NCBI GenBank assembly: GCA_012031265.1
Contig: JAAUTY010000005.1
Coordinates: 1 to 64,000, forward strand
From: Spirulinaceae cyanobacterium SM2_1_0
GTDB lineage: Bacteria; Cyanobacteriota; Cyanobacteriia; Cyanobacteriales; Spirulinaceae
Length of the DNA stretch: 64,000 nt
Direction: 5' to 3'
A program made the translations under genes and the position numbers. Of the stretch, positions 54,770 to 63,842 are shown piece by piece. The number at the start of each line of letters is the position of its first letter. Within the stretch, counting starts at the first letter, position 1. Under the pieces are notes generated by a model, which did no database searches, was not told the origin of the DNA, and saw only the letters and a list, made by a program, of their open reading frames with translations.

Positions 54770-57700
54770 GTGAGTCAGACTTCGCCCCCAACTCTCAAGC
54801 CTTGGCACCTCGGCCTCGCCGGTTTTGGTCTCCTCGCCGCTGGACTGGGCGATCGCCCGCTCCAAGCCCAACCGATCATCCCCGCCGGGGATGGCACGGG
54901 AACCGTCGTGATTCCGAATGGCGATCGCTTCGACATCCTCGGCGGCACGCTCTCGGGCGACGGCGCGAATTTGTTTCACAGCTTTCAACAATTCGGCCTC
55001 AGCGCTGACCAAATCGCCAACTTCCTCGCCACGCCCGCCCTGCAAAACATCCTGGGGCGCGTGGTCGGCGGCGACCCCTCAATGATCAATGGCTTGATCC
55101 AGCTTTCGGGGGGAAATGCCAATCTCTACCTGATGAATCCGGCCGGGATTGTTTTTGGGCCCAATGCCAGCCTGAATGTCCCCAGCGACTTTTTCGCCAC
55201 AACTGCGACGGGGATCGGCTTTAGCAACGGCGCTTGGCTCGAGGCCTTTGGTACCAACGACTATCACAATCTCGTCGGCACGCCGAACCAATTTGGCTTC
55301 GATGGCGTGACGGCAGGCGCGATTGTGAATGCCGGCAATCTCAGCGTCAATCCCGGTCAGCACTTAGCGCTGATCGGCGGCCAGATCGCCAACACCGGCG
55401 AATTGAGCGCCCCTGGCGGTCAGATCACCATCAGCGCCGTACCGGGCAGCAGCCGTGTCAAGTTCTCGCAGCCCGGACACCTGCTGAGTCTGGAGATCGA
55501 GCCACCCCGCGCCACCGATGGTAGCCCGCTGCCGATCACGCCGCAGGACATCCCCGCACTGTTGACGAGCAGTGGCTGGGATATGGGTCTGGTTGCAAGC
55601 CCAGAAAACACGGTCGAGTTTAGTGCTAGCGGTCACTCGGTTCCCTTGGGAGAGGCGACGGCAGCGATCGCCGGTCGTCTGGATGTCAGCAATGCCGACG
55701 GAACCGGCGGCGACATCGCCGTAGTCGGTGACAAGGTGGCGCTGCTCGCGGCCGAGCTAGAGGCTTCCGGTCTGACGGGCGGCGGCAACATCCGCATCGG
55801 CGGCGAGTATCGGGGCAGTGAAGGTTTACCGACAGCTAGCCGCACCTATGTCAGCAGCGGCAGCCAATTGCGTGCCGACGCGCTAGAAGTGGGTGATGGC
55901 GGTCGCGTCATTCTCTGGGCGGATGAAGTGACCGGTTTCTTCGGCGACATCAGCGCCCGGGGCGGCGAGCTGGGCGGTGATGGCGGTTTTGTGGAAGTGT
56001 CGGGCAAGGAATCGCTCGCCTTCAACGGTCTGGTGGATGTCAGCGCGCCACTAGGGGCAGACGGCGACATCTTGCTCGATCCCCGCAACATCATCATCGG
56101 CAACACCGGCACGCATGACAGCCATCTGGGCGATAACCAAATCTTGGCCGGCGACGGTACTCCTAGCCAGACCTTCGAGATTTCCGTCGCGACGCTGGCA
56201 GCACTGTCAGGAACGGTGACCCTAGAGGCAACACATCAAATCACCTTCAGCGAAGCCGTCACCTTTCCCAGCTACATTGACTTGATTGTCAATGGGCAGA
56301 ATGTGGATATTAACGCGGCGATCGCCTTCAACAATGCCGCCAGCCAATTCACGATCAATGCGGGGCAAACCATCGACATTCGGGCCGACATTAGCGGCGC
56401 GCAACTGTTGGATTTTAATGCCGGTGACTATATCAATATCTTCGATACCGCCACCGTCAGCGCCAATACGATCGACTTCTACGCCCAAAATCAACAGGTG
56501 GATGTTGAGGGCACGCTGAACGGCAGCAATATTTACCTGTCATCCGATTTCTTGATTGATATTGACGATGGCGGTGTGATTTCCGGGGATAATGTCGTCC
56601 TCACAGGGCCAAGCTATATTTTGTTCAACGATGGCTCTGTTTTGGATTCTGGTAATGTCACCTTGATCAGTGACGATATTGCCATTTGGAATGGCAGCTC
56701 ATTTAACGGCAATGGCAGCCTGAACATTGAACCCTACACACCCAGCCCCGGTACCGACCTCGCTGACATTCTCAATCACATCGGCCTGAGCAGTAGCGAA
56801 TTCGATAGCTTGCTCAACGGCTTCGATACAGTCACCGTGGACGGGATCACAGTCAAAGCACCGCCAGTTGAGCCACCGCCACCAGTTGAGCCACCGCCAC
56901 CAGTTGAGCCACCGCCACCAGTTGAGCCACCACCCGTGACGCCGCCGCCGGTCGTGGAGCCGATCACGCCGATCGAAGGCGGCGAGCCAGTGACGGTCAG
57001 CAACGAAGGCCGATTGGAAATGGCCAACACGCGCGCTTCGGTCGAACAAGCCCTCGATAGCGGTGATGCCGGGGTAGCGGCGCAAGCCCTGGACGGTCAC
57101 TTTAGCAATGCCTTTGCCGAGCAGCTCGGTCGCGGTGATCAGCCGGAGGTGTCAGTCTCTGAGTTTCAGCGCCGCTTGCAGCAGTTGGCGGCGAAAACGG
57201 GCACGAGTCCTGCCGCAATCTATGTTTTCGCCCGTGCTGAGCAACTGGAGCTGATCTTGGTGCCGACGGCGGGTGAGCCGATGCAATACAGTGTCCCCGG
57301 CGCAACGGCTGCGCAAGTCCGTGCCCAAGTGCGCGAGTTGCAAAACGAAGTGGTTGATCCGACCCGCCGCCGCACGACCTCCTATCTGTCCTCGGCGCAG
57401 CAGCTCGACGACTGGATCATGGCACCACTCCAGGCCGATTTGCAGCGACTGGGGGTTGATACCTTGCTGTTCAGCTTGGATGAAGGGTTGCGATCGCTCC
57501 CCCTCGCGGTTCTCCATGACGGTGAGCAATTCCTGCTGGAACGCTACCGCTTCAGCGTGATTCCTAGCCTGTCGCTGGCGAAGCTCAACTACACCGACGT
57601 GCGTAATGCCGATGTGCTGGCGATGGGGATGTCTGAGTTTCAGTACCTGAATCCCCTGCCAGCGGTACCAACGGAACTCGCGGCGATCGCTCAGCAGTCG

Positions 57701-58273
57701 CCCGGACGCAAGGCGATCCTCAACGACGGCTTCACGGTGGCGAATCTAAAAGCACAACGCCAGCAGACGCAAGCGCCGGTAGTCCATTTGGCGACTCATG
57801 CGGAATTCATGCCCGACGAGCAGGGTGGCTCCTTCATCCAGTTCTGGGAGCAGTCGTTGGCGTTTGAACAGATGGCTGGTCTGGACTGGAGTGATCCCGA
57901 ACTGGCGCTGCTGGTGCTGAGTGCTTGTCGCACGGCGCTCGGTGATACCACGGCTGAATATGGCTTTGCGGGTCTGGCGGTGCAGTCGGGGGTGGACACG
58001 GCGATCGCCAGTCTCTGGTATGCCAATGATGTCGGCACGCTGGGGCTGATGAGCGAGTTCTACCACCAACTCAGCCGCACGCCGCTCAAATCCGAAGCCT
58101 TGCGGCAGGCACAAATCGCCCTGCTGCGGGGTGAGTTGCGTGTGGAAGCGGGTCATGTGGTCGGCAACTTCGGTAGCGTCGATCTGCCAGCCGACCTAGA
58201 ATCCATTAATATCGAGACCTTCCAGCACCCGTACTACTGGTCGGGGTTCTCGGCGATCGGCAACCCCTGGTAG
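54770..58273 (+). CDS. Secreted haemagglutinin-type (TpsA) protein fused to a CHAT protease domain
   Basis: A 1167-residue protein starting at GTG 54770. A signal peptide (GLAGFGLLAAGLGDRPLQAQ) precedes a two-partner-secretion domain with NLFHSFQQFGLSADQIANFL and YLMNPAGIVFGPNASLNVPS. A beta-helix-type repeat region runs to about residue 690, followed by a linker with four PVEPPP units (701-724). The C-terminal CHAT (caspase-like) domain covers about residues 850-1160, with the catalytic His in HLATHAEF (about 1005) and Cys in LSACRTALGD (about 1052), plus FAGLAVQSGVDTAIASLWYA. No TpsB transporter gene is in the window. The CHASE2 kinase gene follows 94 bp downstream on the same strand. Confidence 0.9.
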   Translation: MSQTSPPTLKPWHLGLAGFGLLAAGLGDRPLQAQPIIPAGDGTGTVVIPNGDRFDILGGTLSGDGANLFHSFQQFGLSADQIANFLATPALQNILGRVVGGDPSMINGLIQLSGGNANLYLMNPAGIVFGPNASLNVPSDFFATTATGIGFSNGAWLEAFGTNDYHNLVGTPNQFGFDGVTAGAIVNAGNLSVNPGQHLALIGGQIANTGELSAPGGQITISAVPGSSRVKFSQPGHLLSLEIEPPRATDGSPLPITPQDIPALLTSSGWDMGLVASPENTVEFSASGHSVPLGEATAAIAGRLDVSNADGTGGDIAVVGDKVALLAAELEASGLTGGGNIRIGGEYRGSEGLPTASRTYVSSGSQLRADALEVGDGGRVILWADEVTGFFGDISARGGELGGDGGFVEVSGKESLAFNGLVDVSAPLGADGDILLDPRNIIIGNTGTHDSHLGDNQILAGDGTPSQTFEISVATLAALSGTVTLEATHQITFSEAVTFPSYIDLIVNGQNVDINAAIAFNNAASQFTINAGQTIDIRADISGAQLLDFNAGDYINIFDTATVSANTIDFYAQNQQVDVEGTLNGSNIYLSSDFLIDIDDGGVISGDNVVLTGPSYILFNDGSVLDSGNVTLISDDIAIWNGSSFNGNGSLNIEPYTPSPGTDLADILNHIGLSSSEFDSLLNGFDTVTVDGITVKAPPVEPPPPVEPPPPVEPPPPVEPPPVTPPPVVEPITPIEGGEPVTVSNEGRLEMANTRASVEQALDSGDAGVAAQALDGHFSNAFAEQLGRGDQPEVSVSEFQRRLQQLAAKTGTSPAAIYVFARAEQLELILVPTAGEPMQYSVPGATAAQVRAQVRELQNEVVDPTRRRTTSYLSSAQQLDDWIMAPLQADLQRLGVDTLLFSLDEGLRSLPLAVLHDGEQFLLERYRFSVIPSLSLAKLNYTDVRNADVLAMGMSEFQYLNPLPAVPTELAAIAQQSPGRKAILNDGFTVANLKAQRQQTQAPVVHLATHAEFMPDEQGGSFIQFWEQSLAFEQMAGLDWSDPELALLVLSACRTALGDTTAEYGFAGLAVQSGVDTAIASLWYANDVGTLGLMSEFYHQLSRTPLKSEALRQAQIALLRGELRVEAGHVVGNFGSVDLPADLESINIETFQHPYYWSGFSAIGNPW
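56864..56935 (+). repeat. 18-nt tandem repeat, four units, encoding PVEPPP
   Basis: CCAGTTGAGCCACCGCCA is repeated four times (the last copy with changes) in the linker between the secretion/beta-helix part and the CHAT domain. Copy changes keep the frame. Confidence 0.9.
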
Positions 58274-58367
58274 CGGGGGCAAGCCCCGCAGCCACGTGCT
58301 AAAACTGAGGTTAAGCCGCGTTGACACCAATGCCAGTGCGGTGGCTAGCCGGTCACCGCCCAATTCT

Positions 58368-60653
58368 ATGCCGCACCCTCTTGTCGCTTGGTTCCGCGAT
58401 CGCGCCCGCACCCGCTGGCGGGGTGCCGCCGTGGTGCTCGCCACAACCAGCGGTGTACTGCTGCTCCGCGTCCTGGGTCTACTGCAACTGCTGGAACTCG
58501 CCGCCTACGACCAGCTCGTCCGTGCCCGACCGACCCAACCCTCTGACCCACGCATCGCCATCGTCGGCATCACCGAAAACGATGTCCGCCGCTACAACTG
58601 GCCACTGAACGATGCGGTCATGGCGGAATTGCTGAGCACCATTCAAGCCCAGGAACCGATCGCGGTCGGTCTGGACATCTACCGCGACCTGCCTGTCGAA
58701 CCGGGACATGCGGACTTGGTGGCGGTGATGCGCTCAATGCCAAATCTGATCGGCATTACCAAAGTGGCGGGTCAGAATCCTGACGCAGAAGAATTCGACG
58801 CCGCGGGCAATGAAGGCATCATCGCGCCGCCGCCCGTGCTCGCGGAGCTGGGGCAAATCAGCGCCAATGACCTGCCCCTCGATCCCGATGGCAAAGTCCG
58901 CCGCAACTTCCTCTACCTCAGCGATCCCGACAGCAACATTGTCCTTGGCTTCGGCTTTCGCCTAGCGATGATCTATCTTGACACCCTCGGCATCGCGCCT
59001 GACAACGAGGGCGATGATCCCACGCGCATCGAATTGGGCGAGGCCGTCTTTCATCCCCTGAAGCGCAATGATGGCGGCTACGTGCGCGTAGATGCGGCCG
59101 GCTACCAAATGATGCTCAACTATCGCGGCTCCCAAGGCACCTTTGACAAGGTGTCGGTGTCGGACGTGCTCGACGGGAATATTGAGCCGGATCATTTTCG
59201 CGATCGCATCGTCATGATCGGCTCCACCGCTACCAGCCTCAAGGATTTTGAGATCGCTCCTTACGCCAGCCGCGTGATCGGCGAACCGGAAAACATGAGC
59301 GGCGTTGAGATCCACGCCAATATCGTCAGTGGGCTGGTGGATGCCGCGACGGGCGATCGCCGCCGCATGGTAGTTTTACCCAGCGGCCTGGAATGGCTGT
59401 GGATTGGTGCTTGGGCGCTCATCGGGACAAGCTGGCACGCCAAAAATATCTGGGCGGCCCTGCGTCGGGCCTCGTTGGGCACTAGTCTCGCGACCGGTGG
59501 TTTACTGTTGGGGGTCTACCTCGCCTTTCTCAGTTACTGGTGGCTGCCCGCTGTCCCGGCGCTGATGGCACTCTGGAGCGCCGCCCTGGGCAAGAGTGGC
59601 TGGTTGCTGGTTCAACATCTACGCCAGTCTTATCAAGAACTTGAAGACTATGCTCACACCCTAGAGATTCGGGTTGAGGAGCGTACTTACGAACTGCGGG
59701 TCAAAAATGAGGAACTCGAAACCGCCCTCGCCCAAGTCAAGGCGGCTCAGAAACAACTGATCGCCCAAGAAAAGCTCGCCTCCCTCGGTTCGCTGACGGC
59801 TGGCATCGCTCACGAAATTCGCAACCCGTTGAATTTTGTCAACAACTTTGCGCAAATCGCCGTGGAACTCGTCGATGAAATGGACGAAGAGCTGAAGGGC
59901 GATGCCGAACCGACGGCAGCGATTGCGGATGTGCAGTTTATGCTGACCGATTTCCGCGAATGCACGGCGGCGATCCAACAGAACGGTCAGCGCATCGATC
60001 GCATCGTCAATGGGATGCTGATGCACGCCCGCGAGGAGCGCGGTTCGCCGGAGTCGGTCGATTTGAACGTCCTCGTCCAGAATGCGCTTCAGTTGGTCTA
60101 TCACAACCGCGAGGAGCAAATCGATGCAGCGGGGGTTCAGTTCGACTCTGATTACGACGCGGCGATTGGCTCGATTGAGGTGATTGCCAAAGACTTGGAT
60201 AAATCCCTGCTCTGCATTTTGAATAATGCCTTTGATGCGGTAATCGCCCAACAGCAAGCCAGCGACACGACCTATCAGCCCCAGGTTCGGGTGACGACTG
60301 AGAATACTGGCGATCGCGTCACGATCCGCGTCCATGACAACGGCGTTGGCATCGCTGCTGATCAACTAGACAAAATTTTTGAGCCGTTTTACACCACGAA
60401 GACCGGCGGCGAAAGTACGGGTCTCAGTCTTTCCCTGGCCTATGAGGCGATCGCTTCCCTGCATCAGGGTGAATTGAATGTCGATTCCAAACCGGGCGAG
60501 TTCACCGAGTTCGCGATCATCTTGCCCCGCGAGCAGTCCCTGCTAGCGACCCCCACAGCGGCTGAACTCGCCCTAGTCGATATGGAAGTAGGAGATGAGG
60601 GGGATGAGGATGAGGAAGACACCGCCGTCGCCTTAGCGAGTGAAGTGTTTTAG
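58368..60653 (+). CDS. CHASE2-domain sensor histidine kinase
   Basis: A 761-residue kinase. An N-terminal membrane helix (VLATTSGVLLLRVLGLLQLL) precedes a periplasmic CHASE2 sensor (about residues 35-330, with RPTQPSDPRIAIVGITENDV, GKVRRNFLYL and HFRDRIVMIGSTATSLKD). Two or three membrane helices follow (about 350-425), then a coiled coil. HisKA has GSLTAGIAHEIRNPLNFVNN (His near 481). The ATPase has LCILNNAFDAVIAQQQ, VHDNGVGI and FEPFYTTKTGGESTGLSLSL. The tail is acidic (DEGDEDEEDTA). CHASE2 proteins are often encoded next to CHAT or haemagglutinin-type genes in cyanobacteria, as here. ATG at 58368 is preferred over a GTG at 58296. Confidence 0.92.
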   Translation: MPHPLVAWFRDRARTRWRGAAVVLATTSGVLLLRVLGLLQLLELAAYDQLVRARPTQPSDPRIAIVGITENDVRRYNWPLNDAVMAELLSTIQAQEPIAVGLDIYRDLPVEPGHADLVAVMRSMPNLIGITKVAGQNPDAEEFDAAGNEGIIAPPPVLAELGQISANDLPLDPDGKVRRNFLYLSDPDSNIVLGFGFRLAMIYLDTLGIAPDNEGDDPTRIELGEAVFHPLKRNDGGYVRVDAAGYQMMLNYRGSQGTFDKVSVSDVLDGNIEPDHFRDRIVMIGSTATSLKDFEIAPYASRVIGEPENMSGVEIHANIVSGLVDAATGDRRRMVVLPSGLEWLWIGAWALIGTSWHAKNIWAALRRASLGTSLATGGLLLGVYLAFLSYWWLPAVPALMALWSAALGKSGWLLVQHLRQSYQELEDYAHTLEIRVEERTYELRVKNEELETALAQVKAAQKQLIAQEKLASLGSLTAGIAHEIRNPLNFVNNFAQIAVELVDEMDEELKGDAEPTAAIADVQFMLTDFRECTAAIQQNGQRIDRIVNGMLMHAREERGSPESVDLNVLVQNALQLVYHNREEQIDAAGVQFDSDYDAAIGSIEVIAKDLDKSLLCILNNAFDAVIAQQQASDTTYQPQVRVTTENTGDRVTIRVHDNGVGIAADQLDKIFEPFYTTKTGGESTGLSLSLAYEAIASLHQGELNVDSKPGEFTEFAIILPREQSLLATPTAAELALVDMEVGDEGDEDEEDTAVALASEVF

Positions 60654-60658
60654 GCCCG

Positions 60659-61012
60659 CTAACGTCGCCGACCGCGCCGGAACAGCCTGGAAAATGGCAG
60701 CTTAATTCGACCTTTGGGCGATCGCTGCTCACGGATCCGCCGCTGGCGCTGCGCGGCCTCGATGCCAGGAACGCCCGAGTGCGTGGTCGTCCGGTCGAGC
60801 CGACGGTGCTTGCCCCAGCGGTGCTGCGGCGGCTCCGGATCGGGGTTGTTTAACCAGGACATCGACCAGCCTGCCGCAATACCACCCAGTGCTCCTAAGG
60901 TCAGCGCCAAGAAGACGCTATGACCCATCAACACCAGCGCGAATAGGAAGAATAACCAGAAGCCAAAACCAATCGAGGTAGCGCTACGCCAACGCGGCAG
61001 TGGTTTTGTCAT
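60659..61012 (-). CDS. Small membrane protein of unknown function
   Basis: A 117-residue protein. Two hydrophobic stretches (IGFGFWLFFLFALVLMGHSV and FLALTLGALGGIAAGWSMSW) form a helical hairpin, followed by a basic, proline-containing cytosolic tail (RRLDRTTTHSG, RRIREQRSPKGRIKL, LFRRGRRR). ATG at 61012 (MTKPLPRWRSATS) is preferred over 61039. It converges with the CHASE2 kinase with 5 nt between stop codons. No family recognised beyond general similarity to cyanobacterial hypotheticals. Confidence 0.72.
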   Translation of the reverse strand: MTKPLPRWRSATSIGFGFWLFFLFALVLMGHSVFLALTLGALGGIAAGWSMSWLNNPDPEPPQHRWGKHRRLDRTTTHSGVPGIEAAQRQRRIREQRSPKGRIKLPFSRLFRRGRRR

Positions 61013-61178
61013 GAGCAATGGTGGCTTGGTCGCGATCACTGCTCAAATTGTAAGCTGGTCATCAGTCCCAGCCGCGATCGCCGCCCTTGACCATGAGATG
61101 CCCGTCGCAGTGTAGGATGAGGGGCAATGCGCCGTGATCGCCGCAACGCTGGCGCTGAACCTCGTTCTACGCTCACCC

Positions 61179-63257
61179 ATGCTTGCCTTCTACATCGATC
61201 CCGTCAGAGGGACAGACAGTGGCGTCGGCAGCCGCAGCGCGCCATTCAAAACCCTGACCCACGCCCTCGCCCAAGCTCGCCCCGGCATCTCTCTCCAGTT
61301 GGCACCCGGAACCTACCACGCCGCCAGTGGCGAACAATTTCCGCTCGTCGTCCCTGCTGGCGTGATCGTCATGGGGACGGAGGCGGGCGATGGCAAAACG
61401 GTGCTGCTCTTAGGCAGCGGCACTCACCAAAGTCCGACGCTGCAAGCTCAGAATGTCACTCTCGTCGCCAGCGATGGTGCTCAACTACGCGGTCTGACGG
61501 TTCGCAACTCAGTCACCAAAGGCGTCGGCGTCTGGGTCGAGTCGCAGTTACCGCTGCTATCCCACTTGACGATCAGCCAGTGCAAGCTCGCGGGCATCTT
61601 TGTCACCGGTGATGCCAAGGTGCTGATCCGTGACTGTCGCGTGGTTGACAACGCCGCTAGTGGCATTCTCTTTGGGCGCAATGCCAAGGGCGAAGTGCGG
61701 CGGAGTCACTGTGATCGCAATGGCTATGGCATTGTCTGTGGCGATCGCGCCGCGCCGCTCTGCATCGACAATCAGTTGCGCGATAACGATACCGGCTTCT
61801 TTCTATCCCGCGAGACCAAGCCGGTACTGCGCCGTAATTTAATCGCCGGTAGCCACAAACATGGGCTACTGGCGAAGGATCGCGCCCAACCCGACCTCGG
61901 CAGTGCTCAAGACCCGGCACTGAATATTTTTCGGGAGGGTCGCGGGGTGGAATTGGTCAACGAGACGCTCCTCAAGCTCGTCGTTGCGGGCAACGAACTC
62001 AACCCCGCCCGGACTCAGGGCGAGATCGAGCTGGTGACGGTGATCGTCGATCAGCCCGCCCTCGGCCCCACTCAGTTTCGTGACATCGATGGTCACTGGG
62101 CCGCAGATTTTATCAATGCGCTGGCCAGCCAGGGGCTGATTCGCGGCTTTCCCAATGGCAACTTCCAGCCAGAAGGGTCGTTGACACGCGCTGAGTATGC
62201 CGCTCTGATCGCGCAGAGCTTCGATCTGCCGCGCCAACTCGGTACGCGCGGCAGCTTCAGCGATGTGCCGGAGTCCTTCTGGGGGGCGACGGCGATCGCC
62301 AAAGCGGCGGCGATGGGTTTCATTGCCGGTTTCGGTGACGGGACCTTTCGCCCCCAGCGCAACTTGACGCGCGTGCAGGCGATCGCCTCGCTGATTGGCG
62401 GCCTGGGCCTGACGGGCGGTGTGCCAGACTTGCTGCTGTTCTATCGCGATCGCGCCGCCATCCCCAGCTATGCCGTGAATGCCGTGGCGATCGCCACTCA
62501 GCACCGCCTAGTGGTGAATCACCCCGAACTGGATCAACTCGAACCCAACCGCGACATCAACCGCGCCGAAATCACCGCGTTCCTCTACCAAGCCCTCGTC
62601 GCTACCCAGCGCACCCCTACTCTAGCCTCGCCCTACATCGTCAGCCCTGATCGCTACCTGCCCAGCTTCAGCGACATGACCGCGCATTGGGCCAACGACT
62701 TCATCCGCCGCCTCGCCAGCGCCAATCTCGTCAGCGGTTTTGCCGACGGCAGCTTCCAGCCCGACGCCCCAATCAATCGCGCCCAGTATGCGGCGCTGCT
62801 TGTGAAGGCACTCAACCCAGCTCCGCTGCGTCCTCCGGCGCGCTTTCTGGATGTGCCCAGTGATTTTTGGGGGGCGGCAGCGATCGACCAGGCCTACCAA
62901 GCGGGCTATCTGTCCGGCTTTCCCGACGGCACTTTTCACCCTGAGCAACAGTTAAAGCGGGTTCACCTGATTCTCTCGCTGGCGAATGGTCTGAAATTGC
63001 CCGCCGCTGAGTTGGCAACGCTGACTCTGTATCGCGATCGCGATGCCATCCCGGCCTATGCTGAAGGGGCGATCGCCGCTGCTACCCAAGCCAGAATCGT
63101 CGTCAGCTACCCCGATTCTCGCCAGCTTCAGCCCCGCGAAAATGCCAGCCGCGCTGACGCCGCCGCGATGGTCTACCAGACCCTCGCCTACCAGGGTCAA
63201 ATCAGCCACCTCAATTCGGCCTACATCGCTGGCGAACTAGAGCCGGTCAGTACTTGA
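61179..63257 (+). CDS. DUF1565 (beta-helix) protein with six SLH motifs
   Basis: A 692-residue protein. The N-terminal DUF1565 domain reads MLAFYIDPVRGTDSGVGSRS, APFKTLTHALAQARPGISLQ and LAPGTYHA, continuing as a right-handed beta-helix (QCKLAGIFVTGDAKVLIRDC and similar). From about residue 300 two sets of three SLH motifs follow, for example FRDIDGHWAADFINALASQG and FSDMTAHWANDFIRRLASAN. SLH motifs tie proteins to the cell wall or outer-membrane-linked polymers. ATG at 61179 is chosen because DUF1565 normally begins with FYVNPxxGxD; a GTG at 61134 would add 15 residues that could be a short leader. Confidence 0.88.
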   Translation: MLAFYIDPVRGTDSGVGSRSAPFKTLTHALAQARPGISLQLAPGTYHAASGEQFPLVVPAGVIVMGTEAGDGKTVLLLGSGTHQSPTLQAQNVTLVASDGAQLRGLTVRNSVTKGVGVWVESQLPLLSHLTISQCKLAGIFVTGDAKVLIRDCRVVDNAASGILFGRNAKGEVRRSHCDRNGYGIVCGDRAAPLCIDNQLRDNDTGFFLSRETKPVLRRNLIAGSHKHGLLAKDRAQPDLGSAQDPALNIFREGRGVELVNETLLKLVVAGNELNPARTQGEIELVTVIVDQPALGPTQFRDIDGHWAADFINALASQGLIRGFPNGNFQPEGSLTRAEYAALIAQSFDLPRQLGTRGSFSDVPESFWGATAIAKAAAMGFIAGFGDGTFRPQRNLTRVQAIASLIGGLGLTGGVPDLLLFYRDRAAIPSYAVNAVAIATQHRLVVNHPELDQLEPNRDINRAEITAFLYQALVATQRTPTLASPYIVSPDRYLPSFSDMTAHWANDFIRRLASANLVSGFADGSFQPDAPINRAQYAALLVKALNPAPLRPPARFLDVPSDFWGAAAIDQAYQAGYLSGFPDGTFHPEQQLKRVHLILSLANGLKLPAAELATLTLYRDRDAIPAYAEGAIAAATQARIVVSYPDSRQLQPRENASRADAAAMVYQTLAYQGQISHLNSAYIAGELEPVST

Positions 63258-63289
63258 AGCGGCCAATACTGCATCGATCTGCACTCATT

Positions 63290-63769
63290 TCAATTTGAGA
63301 GCCGGTGATAGAGTGCGAGGCCGCCGCGATCGCCGCGCTCCAGATGCCATTCACGGTCTAGATAGGTTGTTTGTAGCCAGCCTTTTGCCCAACTCCCCAG
63401 CGGCAGCCCAAAACGCAGCGCGCCCAACTCGACCCGAGCCTGCTTGGCGACGAATTCGAGTCGCTGCTGCGGGGTGTAGGTGGCTTGGCTACGGACGCTG
63501 AGCCATCCCAGCGGGGTTTCGAGCCGATTCTCGAAGTGACCGGTCTCGGGTGTGAAGCACTGCACAACACGCGCCGGAAACCGGCCATTGCCGCTCGTCC
63601 AGATCAGCAACCAACAACCGGCGAGGTCGGTGGCGGTGCCCCGTTGGCGCTGGCGTTCGAGCTGGGCGATCGCCGCCTGTAGTGTCGCTCGGTCGGGAGC
63701 AGGGCCGCTGAGTAGGGATTCTAGAGTGGCGATCGCCGCAGTTGGGGGCGAGGAGTCGAGGTCTGACAT
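63290..63769 (-). CDS. Fibrillin/PAP (plastid lipid-associated) family protein
   Basis: A 159-residue lipocalin-like protein. Segments that fit the family are LAGCWLLIWTSGNGRFPARV, RLETPLGWLSVRSQATYTPQ and the C-terminal GWLQTTYLDREWHLERGDRG then GLALYHR, matching the WLxTTYLDxxxRISRGxxG pattern. Fibrillins associate with thylakoid or plastoglobule lipids in plants; cyanobacterial ones are less known. ATG at 63769 (MSDLDSSPPTAAIATLESLL) is preferred over 63832. Confidence 0.78.
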   Translation of the reverse strand: MSDLDSSPPTAAIATLESLLSGPAPDRATLQAAIAQLERQRQRGTATDLAGCWLLIWTSGNGRFPARVVQCFTPETGHFENRLETPLGWLSVRSQATYTPQQRLEFVAKQARVELGALRFGLPLGSWAKGWLQTTYLDREWHLERGDRGGLALYHRLSN

Positions 63770-63842
63770 GGGTGAGTGCAAGCAGGAGAGGGTTGACCAA
63801 TCTGAGGCAATGAAGGCAATGTCTAAGGGCAATTGCTACCGC

